From Chryseobacterium sp. Leaf404 (GTDB lineage: Bacteria > Bacteroidota > Bacteroidia > Flavobacteriales > Weeksellaceae), in the NCBI RefSeq assembly GCF_001424145.1, contig NZ_LMQM01000012.1:434745-498744 (forward strand): a stretch of 64,000 nt of DNA, written 5' to 3'. Numbering within the stretch: the stretch's first letter is position 1; each line of letters starts with the position of its first letter. The notes under the pieces are model-generated. The model was not told the DNA's origin. It worked only from the letters and a program-made list of their open reading frames with translations, and did no database searches. The position numbers and the translations under genes are program-made. This document shows, one piece after another, positions 18,115 to 25,741 of the stretch.

Positions 18115-19131
18115 ATGAGCGACTCTATTATTTTAGGTATCGAATCGTCTTGTGACGACACTTCAGCAGCGATTATCAAAGGAAATACCATTCTCTCCAA
18201 TATTGCAGCCAATCAGGAAATTCATAATGAATACGGTGGTGTAGTTCCGGAACTGGCTTCCAGGGCACATCAGCAAAACATCATTCCTGTTGTTGAAAAA
18301 TCTTTCGTCAAAGCAAATATACAACAAAATGCAATTTCTGCGATAGGTTTCACAAGAGGCCCCGGACTTTTAGGTTCTCTTCTTGTGGGTACATCCTTCG
18401 CTAAGTCTCTGGCGATGAGCCTTAACGTGCCTTTAATAGAAGTAAATCATCTTCAGGCGCACATTCTGGCACATTTCATCGACGATGCAAATCCTGTGCC
18501 TCCCACATTTCCTTTTTTATGCCTCACCGTAAGCGGCGGCCATACCATGATTGTGCTTGTAAAGGATTACTTTGAGATGGAAATTATCGGAAAATCAATA
18601 GATGACGCAGCGGGCGAAGCTTTTGATAAAATCGGAAAAATTTTAAATCTTGATTATCCTGCAGGACCCATTATTGATAAATTAGCTAAAGAAGGAAATC
18701 CCGATGCATTTCAGTTTAACAAGCCACGGCTTGAAAATTATGATTATTCATTCAGTGGTGTAAAAACTTCTGTTTTGTATTTCATTCAGAAAGAGGTTAG
18801 GAAAAATCCTGATTTCATTAAAGAGAACCTGAATGACATCTGTGCTTCGGTACAGAAGTGTATTGTTGAAATTTTAATGAATAAACTTCAAAAAGCCGCC
18901 AAAGATTTAAATATAAAAGATGTGGCGATTGCCGGCGGTGTTTCCGCCAATTCTGAACTCAGAAAAGTGATGCAGAATAACAGCGAAAAACTGGGTTGGA
19001 ATATTTACATTCCTAAATTTGAATATACAACTGATAATGCAGCGATGATTGCGATGGTGGCTCAACTGAAATTTGAAAGAGGAGAATTTACAGATTTGAG
19101 GACGACGGCGACTTCAAGATATGATTTGTAG
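18115..19131 (+). CDS. tsaD: tRNA N6-adenosine threonylcarbamoyltransferase
   Basis: Transfers the threonylcarbamoyl group to A37 of tRNAs that read ANN codons; universally essential or nearly so. The ATG at 18115 (MSDSIILGIESSCDDTSAAI) gives 338 residues, the family length, and matches the conserved N-terminus; the upstream in-frame ATG would lie inside the opposite gene. Motifs: LGIESSCDDT (7-16), metal-binding HLQAHILAH (about 111-119), LTVSGGHTMIV and DDAAGEAFDKIGK (about 160-172), and AIAGGVSANSELR. The neighbouring mtaB (39008) acts on the same t6A nucleotide but is 20 kb away. Confidence 0.95.
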   Translation: MSDSIILGIESSCDDTSAAIIKGNTILSNIAANQEIHNEYGGVVPELASRAHQQNIIPVVEKSFVKANIQQNAISAIGFTRGPGLLGSLLVGTSFAKSLAMSLNVPLIEVNHLQAHILAHFIDDANPVPPTFPFLCLTVSGGHTMIVLVKDYFEMEIIGKSIDDAAGEAFDKIGKILNLDYPAGPIIDKLAKEGNPDAFQFNKPRLENYDYSFSGVKTSVLYFIQKEVRKNPDFIKENLNDICASVQKCIVEILMNKLQKAAKDLNIKDVAIAGGVSANSELRKVMQNNSEKLGWNIYIPKFEYTTDNAAMIAMVAQLKFERGEFTDLRTTATSRYDL

Positions 19132-19202
19132 AGAGAAATTTTTCTGTTTCACATTTATTGGAAATAAAATTTCTAAAAAACAATTTAATCAAACATCAAC
19201 AG

Positions 19203-19613
19203 ATGAAAATATTACTGGAAGAAAAAATACTGGGAACCCAATCTAAAAAGAATTCAAAATATTATTGGGTCCTTGAAACCATTACCGGAAAAAATGATGC
19301 TACGTCTGAATTTGATGAAGATGATTTCCAGATGATCAGTTCAGAGACCGGTTTTATTCAGAATGTAAAGGAAGAAATTATTGAGAAAATCAATGCTGAG
19401 AATGTTTTCAGTTTTGAATATGAGCCGAAGGAAGGCGATTATCTTTCCATCAAAAATAATTTAAGAAAAAATGAATATCTGAATTTGATTTTTATGAATA
19501 ATCTTTGGGTGGAAGAAATTTACATGTGTTCTTACAGAGATTGTGAAGGCGATGTTTACACGACAATAAAGACGGGAGTTGCTTTCGTGAGTGAGAATGA
19601 GATTTATTTTTAA
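19203..19613 (+). CDS. Hypothetical cytosolic protein
   Basis: I do not recognise this gene. From the ATG at 19203 (MKILLEEKILGTQS) it encodes 136 acidic residues; an in-frame ATG at 19158 would add 15 residues. There is no signal peptide or membrane segment. It has a beta-rich pattern around KYYWVLETITG and a well-conserved-looking C-terminal half (YEPKEGDYLSIKNN, MCSYRDCEGDVYTTIKTG). It follows tsaD on the same strand by 71 nt and may share its transcript. Confidence 0.6.
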   Translation: MKILLEEKILGTQSKKNSKYYWVLETITGKNDATSEFDEDDFQMISSETGFIQNVKEEIIEKINAENVFSFEYEPKEGDYLSIKNNLRKNEYLNLIFMNNLWVEEIYMCSYRDCEGDVYTTIKTGVAFVSENEIYF

Positions 19614-19650
19614 AAATTAAACCACTTGACGGGATACGTGTATATAATGG

Positions 19651-19673
19651 AACTTCGACAGGCTCAATATGAT
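19651..19673. repeat. Half-site of a TTCGACAGGCTCA-type dispersed repeat
   Basis: The gap between 19613 and 19735 contains TTCGACAGGCTCAATATGA, which resembles a sequence dispersed in intergenic regions of many bacteria, usually as one arm of a palindrome. I see no matching second arm here, so this is probably a remnant. Confidence 0.35.
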
Positions 19674-19734
19674 AACACAAAAATCTTCCAACACAAATTA
19701 AACAGAATTTTAGACGATTTTAATTATTCCATTT

Positions 19735-20430
19735 ATGAAACTTTTTTTTGGAGAAATCAATAACGGAAAGGCAATCATCAACGACGAAGAGCAACAGCAT
19801 ATTGTAAAAGTTCTCCGTATGAAAAGTGGTGAGGAAATTCACGTAACCGATGGAACGGGAAATCTGGCCTCCGGAACACTGATTATTGAAGGAAAAAAAG
19901 CAGGAATTGAGGTTACACAAATTAAAACTGAAACTCCAGATTTTAATCCAAAGCTCCACATTGCAATCGCGCCTACAAAAAACATTGACAGGATTGAATT
20001 TTTCGTAGAAAAAGCCGTAGAAATGGGAATATCTGAAGTAACAATTCTTCAAACCGAAAAAACAGAGCGCAAAAATCTTAATATTGATAAAATCAGAAAA
20101 CAGGCGATTGCGGCTTCAAAGCAAAGTTTAAGATTTCACTTTCCTGTTATTAATGATTTAATTAAATTACCCGATTTTCTGAAAAGTATTGATCCAAAAA
20201 CCACTTTTGTAGCACACTGCAACGAAAATTTAGACAGAATTAATTTAAATGAAATTCCACAATTAGAAAATTATACTTTTCTGATTGGCCCTGAAGGCGA
20301 TTTTTCGGATAAGGAAATTTTATTTTTGGCCGAAAAGGGAATTAGAGCGGTTTCTTTGGGCAATCAGAGATTGAGAACAGAAACTGCTGGCGTTTTTGTA
20401 GCTGCATGGAATTACAATCAGATGTTTTAA
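19735..20430 (+). CDS. rsmE: 16S rRNA (uracil1498-N3)-methyltransferase
   Basis: SPOUT-class methyltransferase that methylates U1498 of 16S rRNA with S-adenosylmethionine. At 231 residues it has normal length. The N-terminal PUA-like domain is visible (EEQQHIVKVLRMKSGEEIHVTDGTG split over about 15-40), followed by the knot region with FLIGPEGDFSDKEI (about 182-195) and SLGNQRLRTETAGVFVA (about 207-223), which are diagnostic. The following gene is convergent. Confidence 0.95.
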   Translation: MKLFFGEINNGKAIINDEEQQHIVKVLRMKSGEEIHVTDGTGNLASGTLIIEGKKAGIEVTQIKTETPDFNPKLHIAIAPTKNIDRIEFFVEKAVEMGISEVTILQTEKTERKNLNIDKIRKQAIAASKQSLRFHFPVINDLIKLPDFLKSIDPKTTFVAHCNENLDRINLNEIPQLENYTFLIGPEGDFSDKEILFLAEKGIRAVSLGNQRLRTETAGVFVAAWNYNQMF

Positions 20431-20456
20431 TCTCCAAAACTGTTTCTAAAATTAAA

Positions 20457-20993
20457 CTAATTCTCCGTGGTTGTTTGAGATTTCTTATTATTTGTGCTAA
20501 AAACAGGCACAGTTATCCCAAGATTTAAAGTATTAACAGGTATAAATTCAGTTTTTGAAAATTTTATCGGAAAGCTGATAAATAATTTGAAACCATTTAC
20601 TCCGAAACCTATAAATGGACTTAATCTAGGCGAAAACTTCTCAAAATCTGTATAAAAACTCATTTCAGAACCAATACTCAGCGCGCTTGCACTGAAATTA
20701 ACTCCAAATTTAGGACCGATGATAAATTGTTTGAAATTAACTATAAAATCATTACCTACATAATAATTGACTGATGCAGGATGCCTTCCTCCTCTATCAT
20801 AAATCTTTGAATAACTGATTTCTACAATGTGTACCGTTTTCAAAATATCATGGTCATCTTCGTTTTTTTTAGGATCGAATGATGCCTGATACCCTACTAA
20901 AACCGCATTGGTTTCAGAAGGACTTGAAAATTTCAAATTATTTGTCTGAGAAAAACAAAAAACAGGAATAAACAGTAAGAATAAAAGTTTCAT
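20457..20993 (-). CDS. Secreted, probably outer-membrane beta-strand protein, unknown
   Basis: A 178-residue protein with a clear signal peptide (MKLLFLLFIPVFCFSQ, cleavage likely after FSQ, the pattern common in Flavobacteriia). The mature part alternates hydrophobic and polar residues with glycines (IIGPKFGVNFSASALSIG, FIGFGVNGFKLFISFP), typical of a small beta-barrel or porin-like fold. It is not assigned to a family. Its start is 9 nt downstream of the TrmH-type gene, so it is probably translated from the same mRNA. Confidence 0.65.
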   Translation of the reverse strand: MKLLFLLFIPVFCFSQTNNLKFSSPSETNAVLVGYQASFDPKKNEDDHDILKTVHIVEISYSKIYDRGGRHPASVNYYVGNDFIVNFKQFIIGPKFGVNFSASALSIGSEMSFYTDFEKFSPRLSPFIGFGVNGFKLFISFPIKFSKTEFIPVNTLNLGITVPVFSTNNKKSQTTTEN

Positions 20994-21002
20994 TCTCTAA
21001 AA

Positions 21003-21662
21003 TTAAAAATTTTCACGTAAATATTTCTCCAAAATCTGCTGTCCGCTTTTGATGGAATTTACAGCCCAGCGGATTTTCATCTGAAGCAGTTTTTTTTCAT
21101 TAAGTTTATAATCGAGATTCGATTTTATCAGTTTCTGTTTTAATTCATACATACAGATTGAAGCGGCAACTGAAACATTGAAACTTCTCGTAAAACCATA
21201 CATTGGAATGGCTAAAGTCTCGTCGGCAAAATCAAGAATTTCTTCAGTAACACCCTGCATTTCGGTTCCGAAGACCAAAGCAATGGGTTCGGTAATTTCG
21301 TATTCGGGAATAAATTTTGCATTTTTCTCCAGTGAAACGGCGACCATTTTGTAACCACGGTCTTTAATATTTTGGAAGGACTCCATATTTCTGGGAAGTC
21401 TTTCTACTTCAACCCAGGTATCTGCACCTTTGGTGACTCTGAGATTGGGTTCGAAATTATTTTCTTCCTGCAGAGCCACCACTTTATGAAAACCACAAGC
21501 TTCAACAGAACGCACAATGGCTGCTGCGTTTCTGAACTGATAAATATCCTCAATTACGGGTAGTATAAAATCTGAACTTTCGGGAGCAAAATGTTCTATT
21601 TTAGAAAGTCTTTCTTCTGTAAGGAAATTTTTGAGGTAATCGTAAATCTGCTGGTCTTTCAT
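21003..21662 (-). CDS. TrmH-family (SpoU) tRNA/rRNA 2'-O-methyltransferase
   Basis: SPOUT ribose methyltransferase. The ATG at 21660-21662 (MKDQQIYDYLKN) gives 219 residues; ten more residues are possible upstream but lie before the promoter. SpoU motifs: NAAAIVRSVEACGFHKV (about 52-68), ALVFGTEMQGVTEEIL and IPMYGFTRSFNVSVAAS with the catalytic-region arginine and asparagine. It most resembles the TrmH (Gm18) group, but the target nucleotide is uncertain. The -7 element TATTTTTG (minus strand, 21667-21674) sits 5 nt from the start, predicting a leaderless mRNA shared with the next gene. Confidence 0.85.
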   Translation of the reverse strand: MKDQQIYDYLKNFLTEERLSKIEHFAPESSDFILPVIEDIYQFRNAAAIVRSVEACGFHKVVALQEENNFEPNLRVTKGADTWVEVERLPRNMESFQNIKDRGYKMVAVSLEKNAKFIPEYEITEPIALVFGTEMQGVTEEILDFADETLAIPMYGFTRSFNVSVAASICMYELKQKLIKSNLDYKLNEKKLLQMKIRWAVNSIKSGQQILEKYLRENF

Positions 21663-21666
21663 CCTG

Positions 21667-21674
21667 CAAAAATA
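21667..21674 (-). promoter_or_regulatory. -7 element of the TrmH-type gene (near-leaderless)
   Basis: TATTTTTG on the minus strand, 5 nt from the start codon. Confidence 0.5.
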
Positions 21675-21794
21675 ATAATTTTTTCGAGGCAAAACGAGTG
21701 ATCAAAGGGTTTGAAATAAGACGGAAAATAAAATGAAAGTGATGACCGAAATACTGTTGATTAACAAAAAACTCTGCGCTCCGGCTTGAACGGA

Positions 21795-21840
21795 GCTCTT
21801 TTTATAATAGCTGAGGTACGAAGCTGTCTTATAAAAAAGC
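21795..21840. repeat. Imperfect inverted repeat upstream of ansA
   Basis: Left arm 21795-21812 (GCTCTTTTTATAATAGCT) and right arm 21822-21840 (AGCTGTCTTATAAAAAAGC) pair with a few mismatches around a 9-nt loop. The arrangement resembles the other GC-tipped intergenic palindromes here. It may be a mobile repeat or a terminator-like structure, although no gene ends just before it. Confidence 0.4.
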
Positions 21841-21942
21841 GGGAGTGGAAGACATAAATGAGTAAAAAGCGAAAGCTTTTAGAGAAATTTACTAATGTAG
21901 TTGTCAGGCGCCCAAAACGAAAATAATATTGTAAAAAAAACG

Positions 21943-21950
21943 TATTTTTG
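21943..21950 (+). promoter_or_regulatory. -7 element of ansA (near-leaderless)
   Basis: TATTTTTG ends 5 nt before the ATG at 21956, so the transcript should start at about the initiation codon. Confidence 0.5.
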
Positions 21951-21955
21951 AATTC

Positions 21956-22969
21956 ATGAAAAGAAAAGTACTGTTGATCTACACCGGCGGCACCATCGGG
22001 ATGGAAAAGGACTACGAATCCGGAAGTCTTCGTGCGTTTGATTTCGGAAATATTTTTGAGAAAATGCCCGAAATGAAGCTGATGGAGTGCGAGGTTTTTG
22101 TGCATCCGTTTGCTAAACCACTGGATTCTTCGGATATGGGACCCACTGAGTGGAAAATTATTGCCAATTACATTCTCAATAATTATACAAAATATGATGG
22201 CTTTTTGATTCTCCACGGTACTGACACTATGTCTTACACAGCTTCAGCACTGAGTTTTATGCTGAAAGGTCTTTCTAAACCTGTGATTTTAACGGGCTCT
22301 CAATTGCCGATTGGAGATCTGAGAACCGATGCGAAGGAAAATCTGCTGACAAGTTTATATTATGCAAGTCTTTACGAAAATAACGAGGCGGTTATTCAGG
22401 AGGTTGCAATTTATTTCGAATATAAACTTCTGAGAGGAAACCGTACTTTGAAATATTCTGCGGAATTTTTTGATGCCTATTCCAGTCCGAACTACCCTCT
22501 TCTTGGGCAATCCGGAGTGCATTTGAATATTGACAAAGACAATCTCTGGAGAGTGCCTTCAAAATCTGATTTTTTTGTGGACGATCACATTTGTGAGGAT
22601 GTTTTATTCTGGAGAATTTTCCCGGGTATGAATCTGAATCATTTTAAAGACATCCCGAAAATGAAGGTGTTGATTTTGCAGGTTTTCGGCTCCGGAACTA
22701 TTTTCAGCAGTTCTAAGACTTTTGAAACACTCCAGCAGATCAGGAATAACGGAACTGAAATTGTGGTGGTGAGCCAGTGCATCTCTGGCGGAATATCTTT
22801 TGGAAAATACGAAAACAGTAATATTTTTGCAAGAATCGGAGCCATCAGCGGTAAAGACATGACTGCTGAAGCGGCAATAACGAAGGCCATGCATCTAATC
22901 GACAACCCAAAGTATCAGGGAAAATTTGCAGATCATTTTTCTGAAAATATTTGTGGTGAAATTAGCTAA
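21956..22969 (+). CDS. ansA: Type I (cytosolic) L-asparaginase
   Basis: Hydrolyses L-asparagine to aspartate and ammonia. It has 337 residues and no signal peptide, as in the cytosolic type I enzymes of the AnsA group. The first active-site threonine is in LIYTGGTIGMEKD (T at about 10) and the second in LHGTDTMSYTASALSFML (about 86-103, the HGTDT motif); GSQLPIGDLRTDAKENL follows. The catalytic Lys/Asp are in the second motif region. It is preceded by a near-leaderless promoter and followed by tRNA-Ser. Confidence 0.93.
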   Translation: MKRKVLLIYTGGTIGMEKDYESGSLRAFDFGNIFEKMPEMKLMECEVFVHPFAKPLDSSDMGPTEWKIIANYILNNYTKYDGFLILHGTDTMSYTASALSFMLKGLSKPVILTGSQLPIGDLRTDAKENLLTSLYYASLYENNEAVIQEVAIYFEYKLLRGNRTLKYSAEFFDAYSSPNYPLLGQSGVHLNIDKDNLWRVPSKSDFFVDDHICEDVLFWRIFPGMNLNHFKDIPKMKVLILQVFGSGTIFSSSKTFETLQQIRNNGTEIVVVSQCISGGISFGKYENSNIFARIGAISGKDMTAEAAITKAMHLIDNPKYQGKFADHFSENICGEIS

Positions 22970-22984
22970 AGTGTAAATTAAGCT

Positions 22985-23015
22985 TTTGTAAATTCAATAA
23001 ATTACTGTACTTTTG
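22985..23015 (+). promoter_or_regulatory. Promoter of tRNA-Ser
   Basis: TTTG (22985-22988), 19-nt spacer, TACTTTTG (23008-23015): the same geometry as the HU promoter. The tRNA begins 15 nt further on. Confidence 0.75.
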
Positions 23016-23030
23016 CAGTCTTCAAAACAT

Positions 23031-23117
23031 AGAGAGGTGTCCGAGTGGTTGAAGGAGCTACCCTGGAAAGGTAGTATGCGGGTAACTGTATCGAGGGTTC
23101 GAATCCCTTCCTCTCTG
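23031..23117 (+). tRNA. tRNA-Ser (GGA anticodon)
   Basis: Type II tRNA of 87 nt. Acceptor arms AGAGAGG (23031-23037) and CCTCTCT (23110-23116) pair fully, with discriminator G and no encoded CCA. The anticodon loop reads CTGGAAA, giving GGA for serine UCC/UCU codons. The long variable arm (TATGCGGGTAACTGTATC) and TTCGAAT T-loop are present. Confidence 0.95.
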
Positions 23118-23120
23118 CTG

Positions 23121-23148
23121 AAACCGTCTGTTAACAGGCGGTTTTTTT
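23121..23148 (+). terminator. Terminator after tRNA-Ser
   Basis: Stem AAACCGTCTG / CAGGCGGTTT with TTAA loop and a T run. Confidence 0.88.
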
Positions 23149-23293
23149 GTGGCTTTATCCTTCTTTAAAATACCACATTCGCAGAATATTTTAGTTTTAT
23201 TAAAAATTATTTGTTATTTTAATAAAAATTAACATTTATAATCGAAATATATTGTATTTTTGCACCACACTAAATCTACAAAACAAACACAAT

Positions 23294-23671
23294 ATGTCTG
23301 CAAAACTATTTACTCTTATGACGGCTGTTCTTCTATTCAGCTGCAGCGCTCCATCAAAAGATCCGGATGTGCAGATCAACAACCAGGAAGTAAAGCCCAG
23401 CGAAGAAATTGAATACCGTGACTATACAGATATGATGGGTGAGAAACTTTCAGTAGGAACTCACAAGGAAGATAAGGCTAAAACGGTTAAATACAACGGA
23501 AGCGTTTATGTTCTGGAGAAAGATTTCGAAAGCAACACCTATTCTACATCTGATAACGAATATCAGTTTACTGAGAACAACAGGGAAGTTACTTTTCTGA
23601 AAAAGAATTATAACATGGTTCTTTTTACATCAAAGAAAAGTGCCGAGCCGGCTACTGCTCAAATGCACTAA
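23294..23671 (+). CDS. Small lipoprotein, unknown function
   Basis: The ATG at 23294 (MSAKLFTLMTAVLLFSCSAPS) gives 125 residues; an ORF start 14 codons earlier would overlap the promoter. A lipobox ending in LLFSC with the acylated Cys at residue 17 marks it as a lipoprotein. The mature part is hydrophilic, with a repeating short beta pattern (VKYNGSVYVLEKDFESNTYS, YQFTENNREVTFLKKNYN). No family recognised. A -7 element TATTTTTG (23255-23262) gives a leader of about 25 nt. Confidence 0.7.
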   Translation: MSAKLFTLMTAVLLFSCSAPSKDPDVQINNQEVKPSEEIEYRDYTDMMGEKLSVGTHKEDKAKTVKYNGSVYVLEKDFESNTYSTSDNEYQFTENNREVTFLKKNYNMVLFTSKKSAEPATAQMH

Positions 23672-23692
23672 TAATTTTTTATAAATTTTAGC

Positions 23693-24724
23693 TTAAAATC
23701 TGTCTGAGGAAATCTCGTCAGGCAACGGAACATTCGTCTCAATAAAGTCGTAGAGATGTTTTGAGAAGTAACAACCATTCAGGATTCCGCGTGCGCCTAA
23801 ACCATTGAAAACATAGAAATTCTGGTGGATGTGATGTCTTCCCACAATTGGTCTTCTGTCTTTAACGGTAGGTCTGAAGCCGAAGCTGATGTCTTTTACT
23901 TCAAAATCAAAAGGATATATTTCTGCCAGACCACTCACGAGCTGATCTGTAGCAGAATCATCAATTTTTAAATGCAGCTGGTCTCTGTCGTACGTTCCAC
24001 CGTAGAAATACAATCCACTGTCTAAAGGAAAAAGGAAGTGCTTTTTCTTGATTGTAACCTTGGTTTTCAAATCATTTTGTAGCTGAACTTTGATGTGATG
24101 ACCTTTATTCGGGATGACGGGAATATCCTTAAAAAACGGATTTGCAGCAACTCCCATTCCTTCGCAGAAGATTATATTTCTAAACTTATATTCCTTATAA
24201 ATATTATCTGAAGGACTGATCTTACTGTAATCAAATTTCTCGCTGACCAGATAATTCTCCTTCATTAACCAGGTAAACATATCGCTGAAAAACGAGGCTA
24301 CATCAAGGCGTGCAGATTGGCTTACAGTTCCCGTTCCGTATGGATTTCGCACTTCACTCAATTCAGAAAATTCTGTTGCCAGGAAATCCTTCAGTTCATC
24401 GGTGCCGGCTTTTTTTTTCCACAGATTTTTTTCATTCTCATCATGGAAGATTCGGTGAATGGGCTGAGCTACAAGATAATTTTTGCCGGTATATCTTTCT
24501 ATTTCAGCTAAGGTATTTTTCAGATAATTGATTTGTTCCTGAGCTTTCCAGAATGTAGTAAATTTTTTAAGCACTACAGGGTTTATAATTCCTGCAGAAA
24601 CTTGAGAGGCACCTTTTCTGCCCTCTGAAAACAGCCTGAAAGACTTTTGCTCTCTGATCAAATGATGTGCAAAGAAAAGCGCTGCGTACCCATCTCCTAC
24701 AATAATATAATCTACATTTTCCAT
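23693..24724 (-). CDS. FAD-dependent oxidoreductase (DAO/DadA-like)
   Basis: Predicted flavoprotein of 343 residues. The N-terminal dinucleotide fold is VDYIIVGDGYAALFFAHHLI (4-23, GxGxxA), followed by RKGASQVSAGIINPVVLKK (about 36-54), like the D-amino-acid dehydrogenase/glycine oxidase and MnmC C-domain families. A second FAD segment near the C-terminus reads NFYVFNGLGARGILNG. It is conserved in Flavobacteriia as an NAD(P)/FAD-dependent oxidoreductase, but the substrate is not known. It lies just beyond the terminator of the gld operon, so it probably needs read-through or its own promoter. Confidence 0.82.
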   Translation of the reverse strand: MENVDYIIVGDGYAALFFAHHLIREQKSFRLFSEGRKGASQVSAGIINPVVLKKFTTFWKAQEQINYLKNTLAEIERYTGKNYLVAQPIHRIFHDENEKNLWKKKAGTDELKDFLATEFSELSEVRNPYGTGTVSQSARLDVASFFSDMFTWLMKENYLVSEKFDYSKISPSDNIYKEYKFRNIIFCEGMGVAANPFFKDIPVIPNKGHHIKVQLQNDLKTKVTIKKKHFLFPLDSGLYFYGGTYDRDQLHLKIDDSATDQLVSGLAEIYPFDFEVKDISFGFRPTVKDRRPIVGRHHIHQNFYVFNGLGARGILNGCYFSKHLYDFIETNVPLPDEISSDRF

Positions 24725-24760
24725 AATAAAAAAACCTGAGTAAAAGTACTCAGGTTTTTT
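24725..24760 (-). terminator. Terminator of the gldKLMN operon
   Basis: Perfect 12-bp stem AAAACCTGAGTA / TACTCAGGTTTT with AAAG loop and a T run on the minus strand, just after the gldN stop and immediately before the next gene. Confidence 0.9.
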
Positions 24761-24778
24761 ATAAATATCAAGTGGATA

Positions 24779-25717
24779 TTAATAATTCCACATATCATTT
24801 TCCATTTGAAGAATCTCTGCTTTGATTCTTTCGCTTTCAGCTAACTGCTCTTCCGCGTTTTTAGGAATATAATCTTCAATTTTTCCATCTCCAGTTCCAG
24901 TAGAAGATTTGTAGATCACTGAAGAGAATCTTCTTGCATTGATTACATCGTCAAAAGATATATCCGCTGAAGAGTTTTTCTTGTTGTAAACATAATTGTT
25001 TGCTAAGATATCTCTAGCTTTTGGATAATAAACCCAAAATAAATCAACAAGATCGTTAGCTCCTTCCATCAGTTTACCTTCAGCATCTACTCTACCTTGA
25101 GAAGTTGGATCTGGACCCATTGCAGCAATACCAAGAGGTCTGTACTTCATTTGTCCGTCTCTCTTATCAATAAACCACATTCCCATAATTTTCAGAACTT
25201 TTACTTTATCAGTAGTTGTTCTAATGTAGTCAGTATATCTTTTCTTTTCTTCTTCAGTAAGAGCTCTTCCGCTATTAAGAATCTCAATAGCTTCCTCTGC
25301 TATTCTAACACTTTCTAATTTAGCTTTAATACCATCCGGTGATAACTTTGTTGTGAAATTTTCATCATCATATACTTCTTCGATTTCTCCGTTCAAAGCT
25401 GCATCTAACAAAATTTGATATAAAGATCTTGTATTCTTAGATAACAAACCATTAGGGTTATCGTAGTAGAAGGGCTGGTTGATTTTATCATTTAAATCAA
25501 TGATTTCCCATACCATCATACTCTTTAGAATATCTTTGTCATCTACAAAGCCATACTCTAAAGGTGCTACTTTATTGCTGATCACAGTATCTCCTACTTT
25601 TCTCATGTTATCAGATCTCATCTGTCTAAATTCTTCCGGAGAAGAAGCATTTAGAATAGTCTGAGAAAAAGCTAACCCAGAGGCTAAAACTAAAAGACTG
25701 CTTATATATTTTTTCAT
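24779..25717 (-). CDS. gldN: Gliding motility/T9SS protein GldN (PorN)
   Basis: Periplasmic component of the type IX secretion ring, associated with GldK and GldM. The ATG at 25715-25717 (MKKYISSLLVLASGLAFSQ) gives 312 residues with a signal peptide cleaved after FSQ; five extra residues upstream are possible. The family region spans most of the mature protein (EVAPLEYGFVDDKDILKSMM, WFIDKRDGQMKYRPLGIAAM). It is the last gene of K-L-M-N, 24 nt after gldM. Confidence 0.95.
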   Translation of the reverse strand: MKKYISSLLVLASGLAFSQTILNASSPEEFRQMRSDNMRKVGDTVISNKVAPLEYGFVDDKDILKSMMVWEIIDLNDKINQPFYYDNPNGLLSKNTRSLYQILLDAALNGEIEEVYDDENFTTKLSPDGIKAKLESVRIAEEAIEILNSGRALTEEEKKRYTDYIRTTTDKVKVLKIMGMWFIDKRDGQMKYRPLGIAAMGPDPTSQGRVDAEGKLMEGANDLVDLFWVYYPKARDILANNYVYNKKNSSADISFDDVINARRFSSVIYKSSTGTGDGKIEDYIPKNAEEQLAESERIKAEILQMENDMWNY

Positions 25718-25741
25718 AATATGATTTTTCAAATTATAATC

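Noticed and set aside
13332..18212. TamB-like frame starting at 18212
   Set aside because: It would run through the tsaD start and has no natural N-terminus; the ATG at 18110 begins the typical charged region.
13332..19131. Overlap of the TamB-like and tsaD frames as a fusion
   Set aside because: They are on opposite strands and do not overlap once the correct starts are used.
21761..22216. Minus-strand frame opposite ansA
   Set aside because: It is a shadow of the asparaginase frame and the repeat upstream; the translated sequence has no family pattern.
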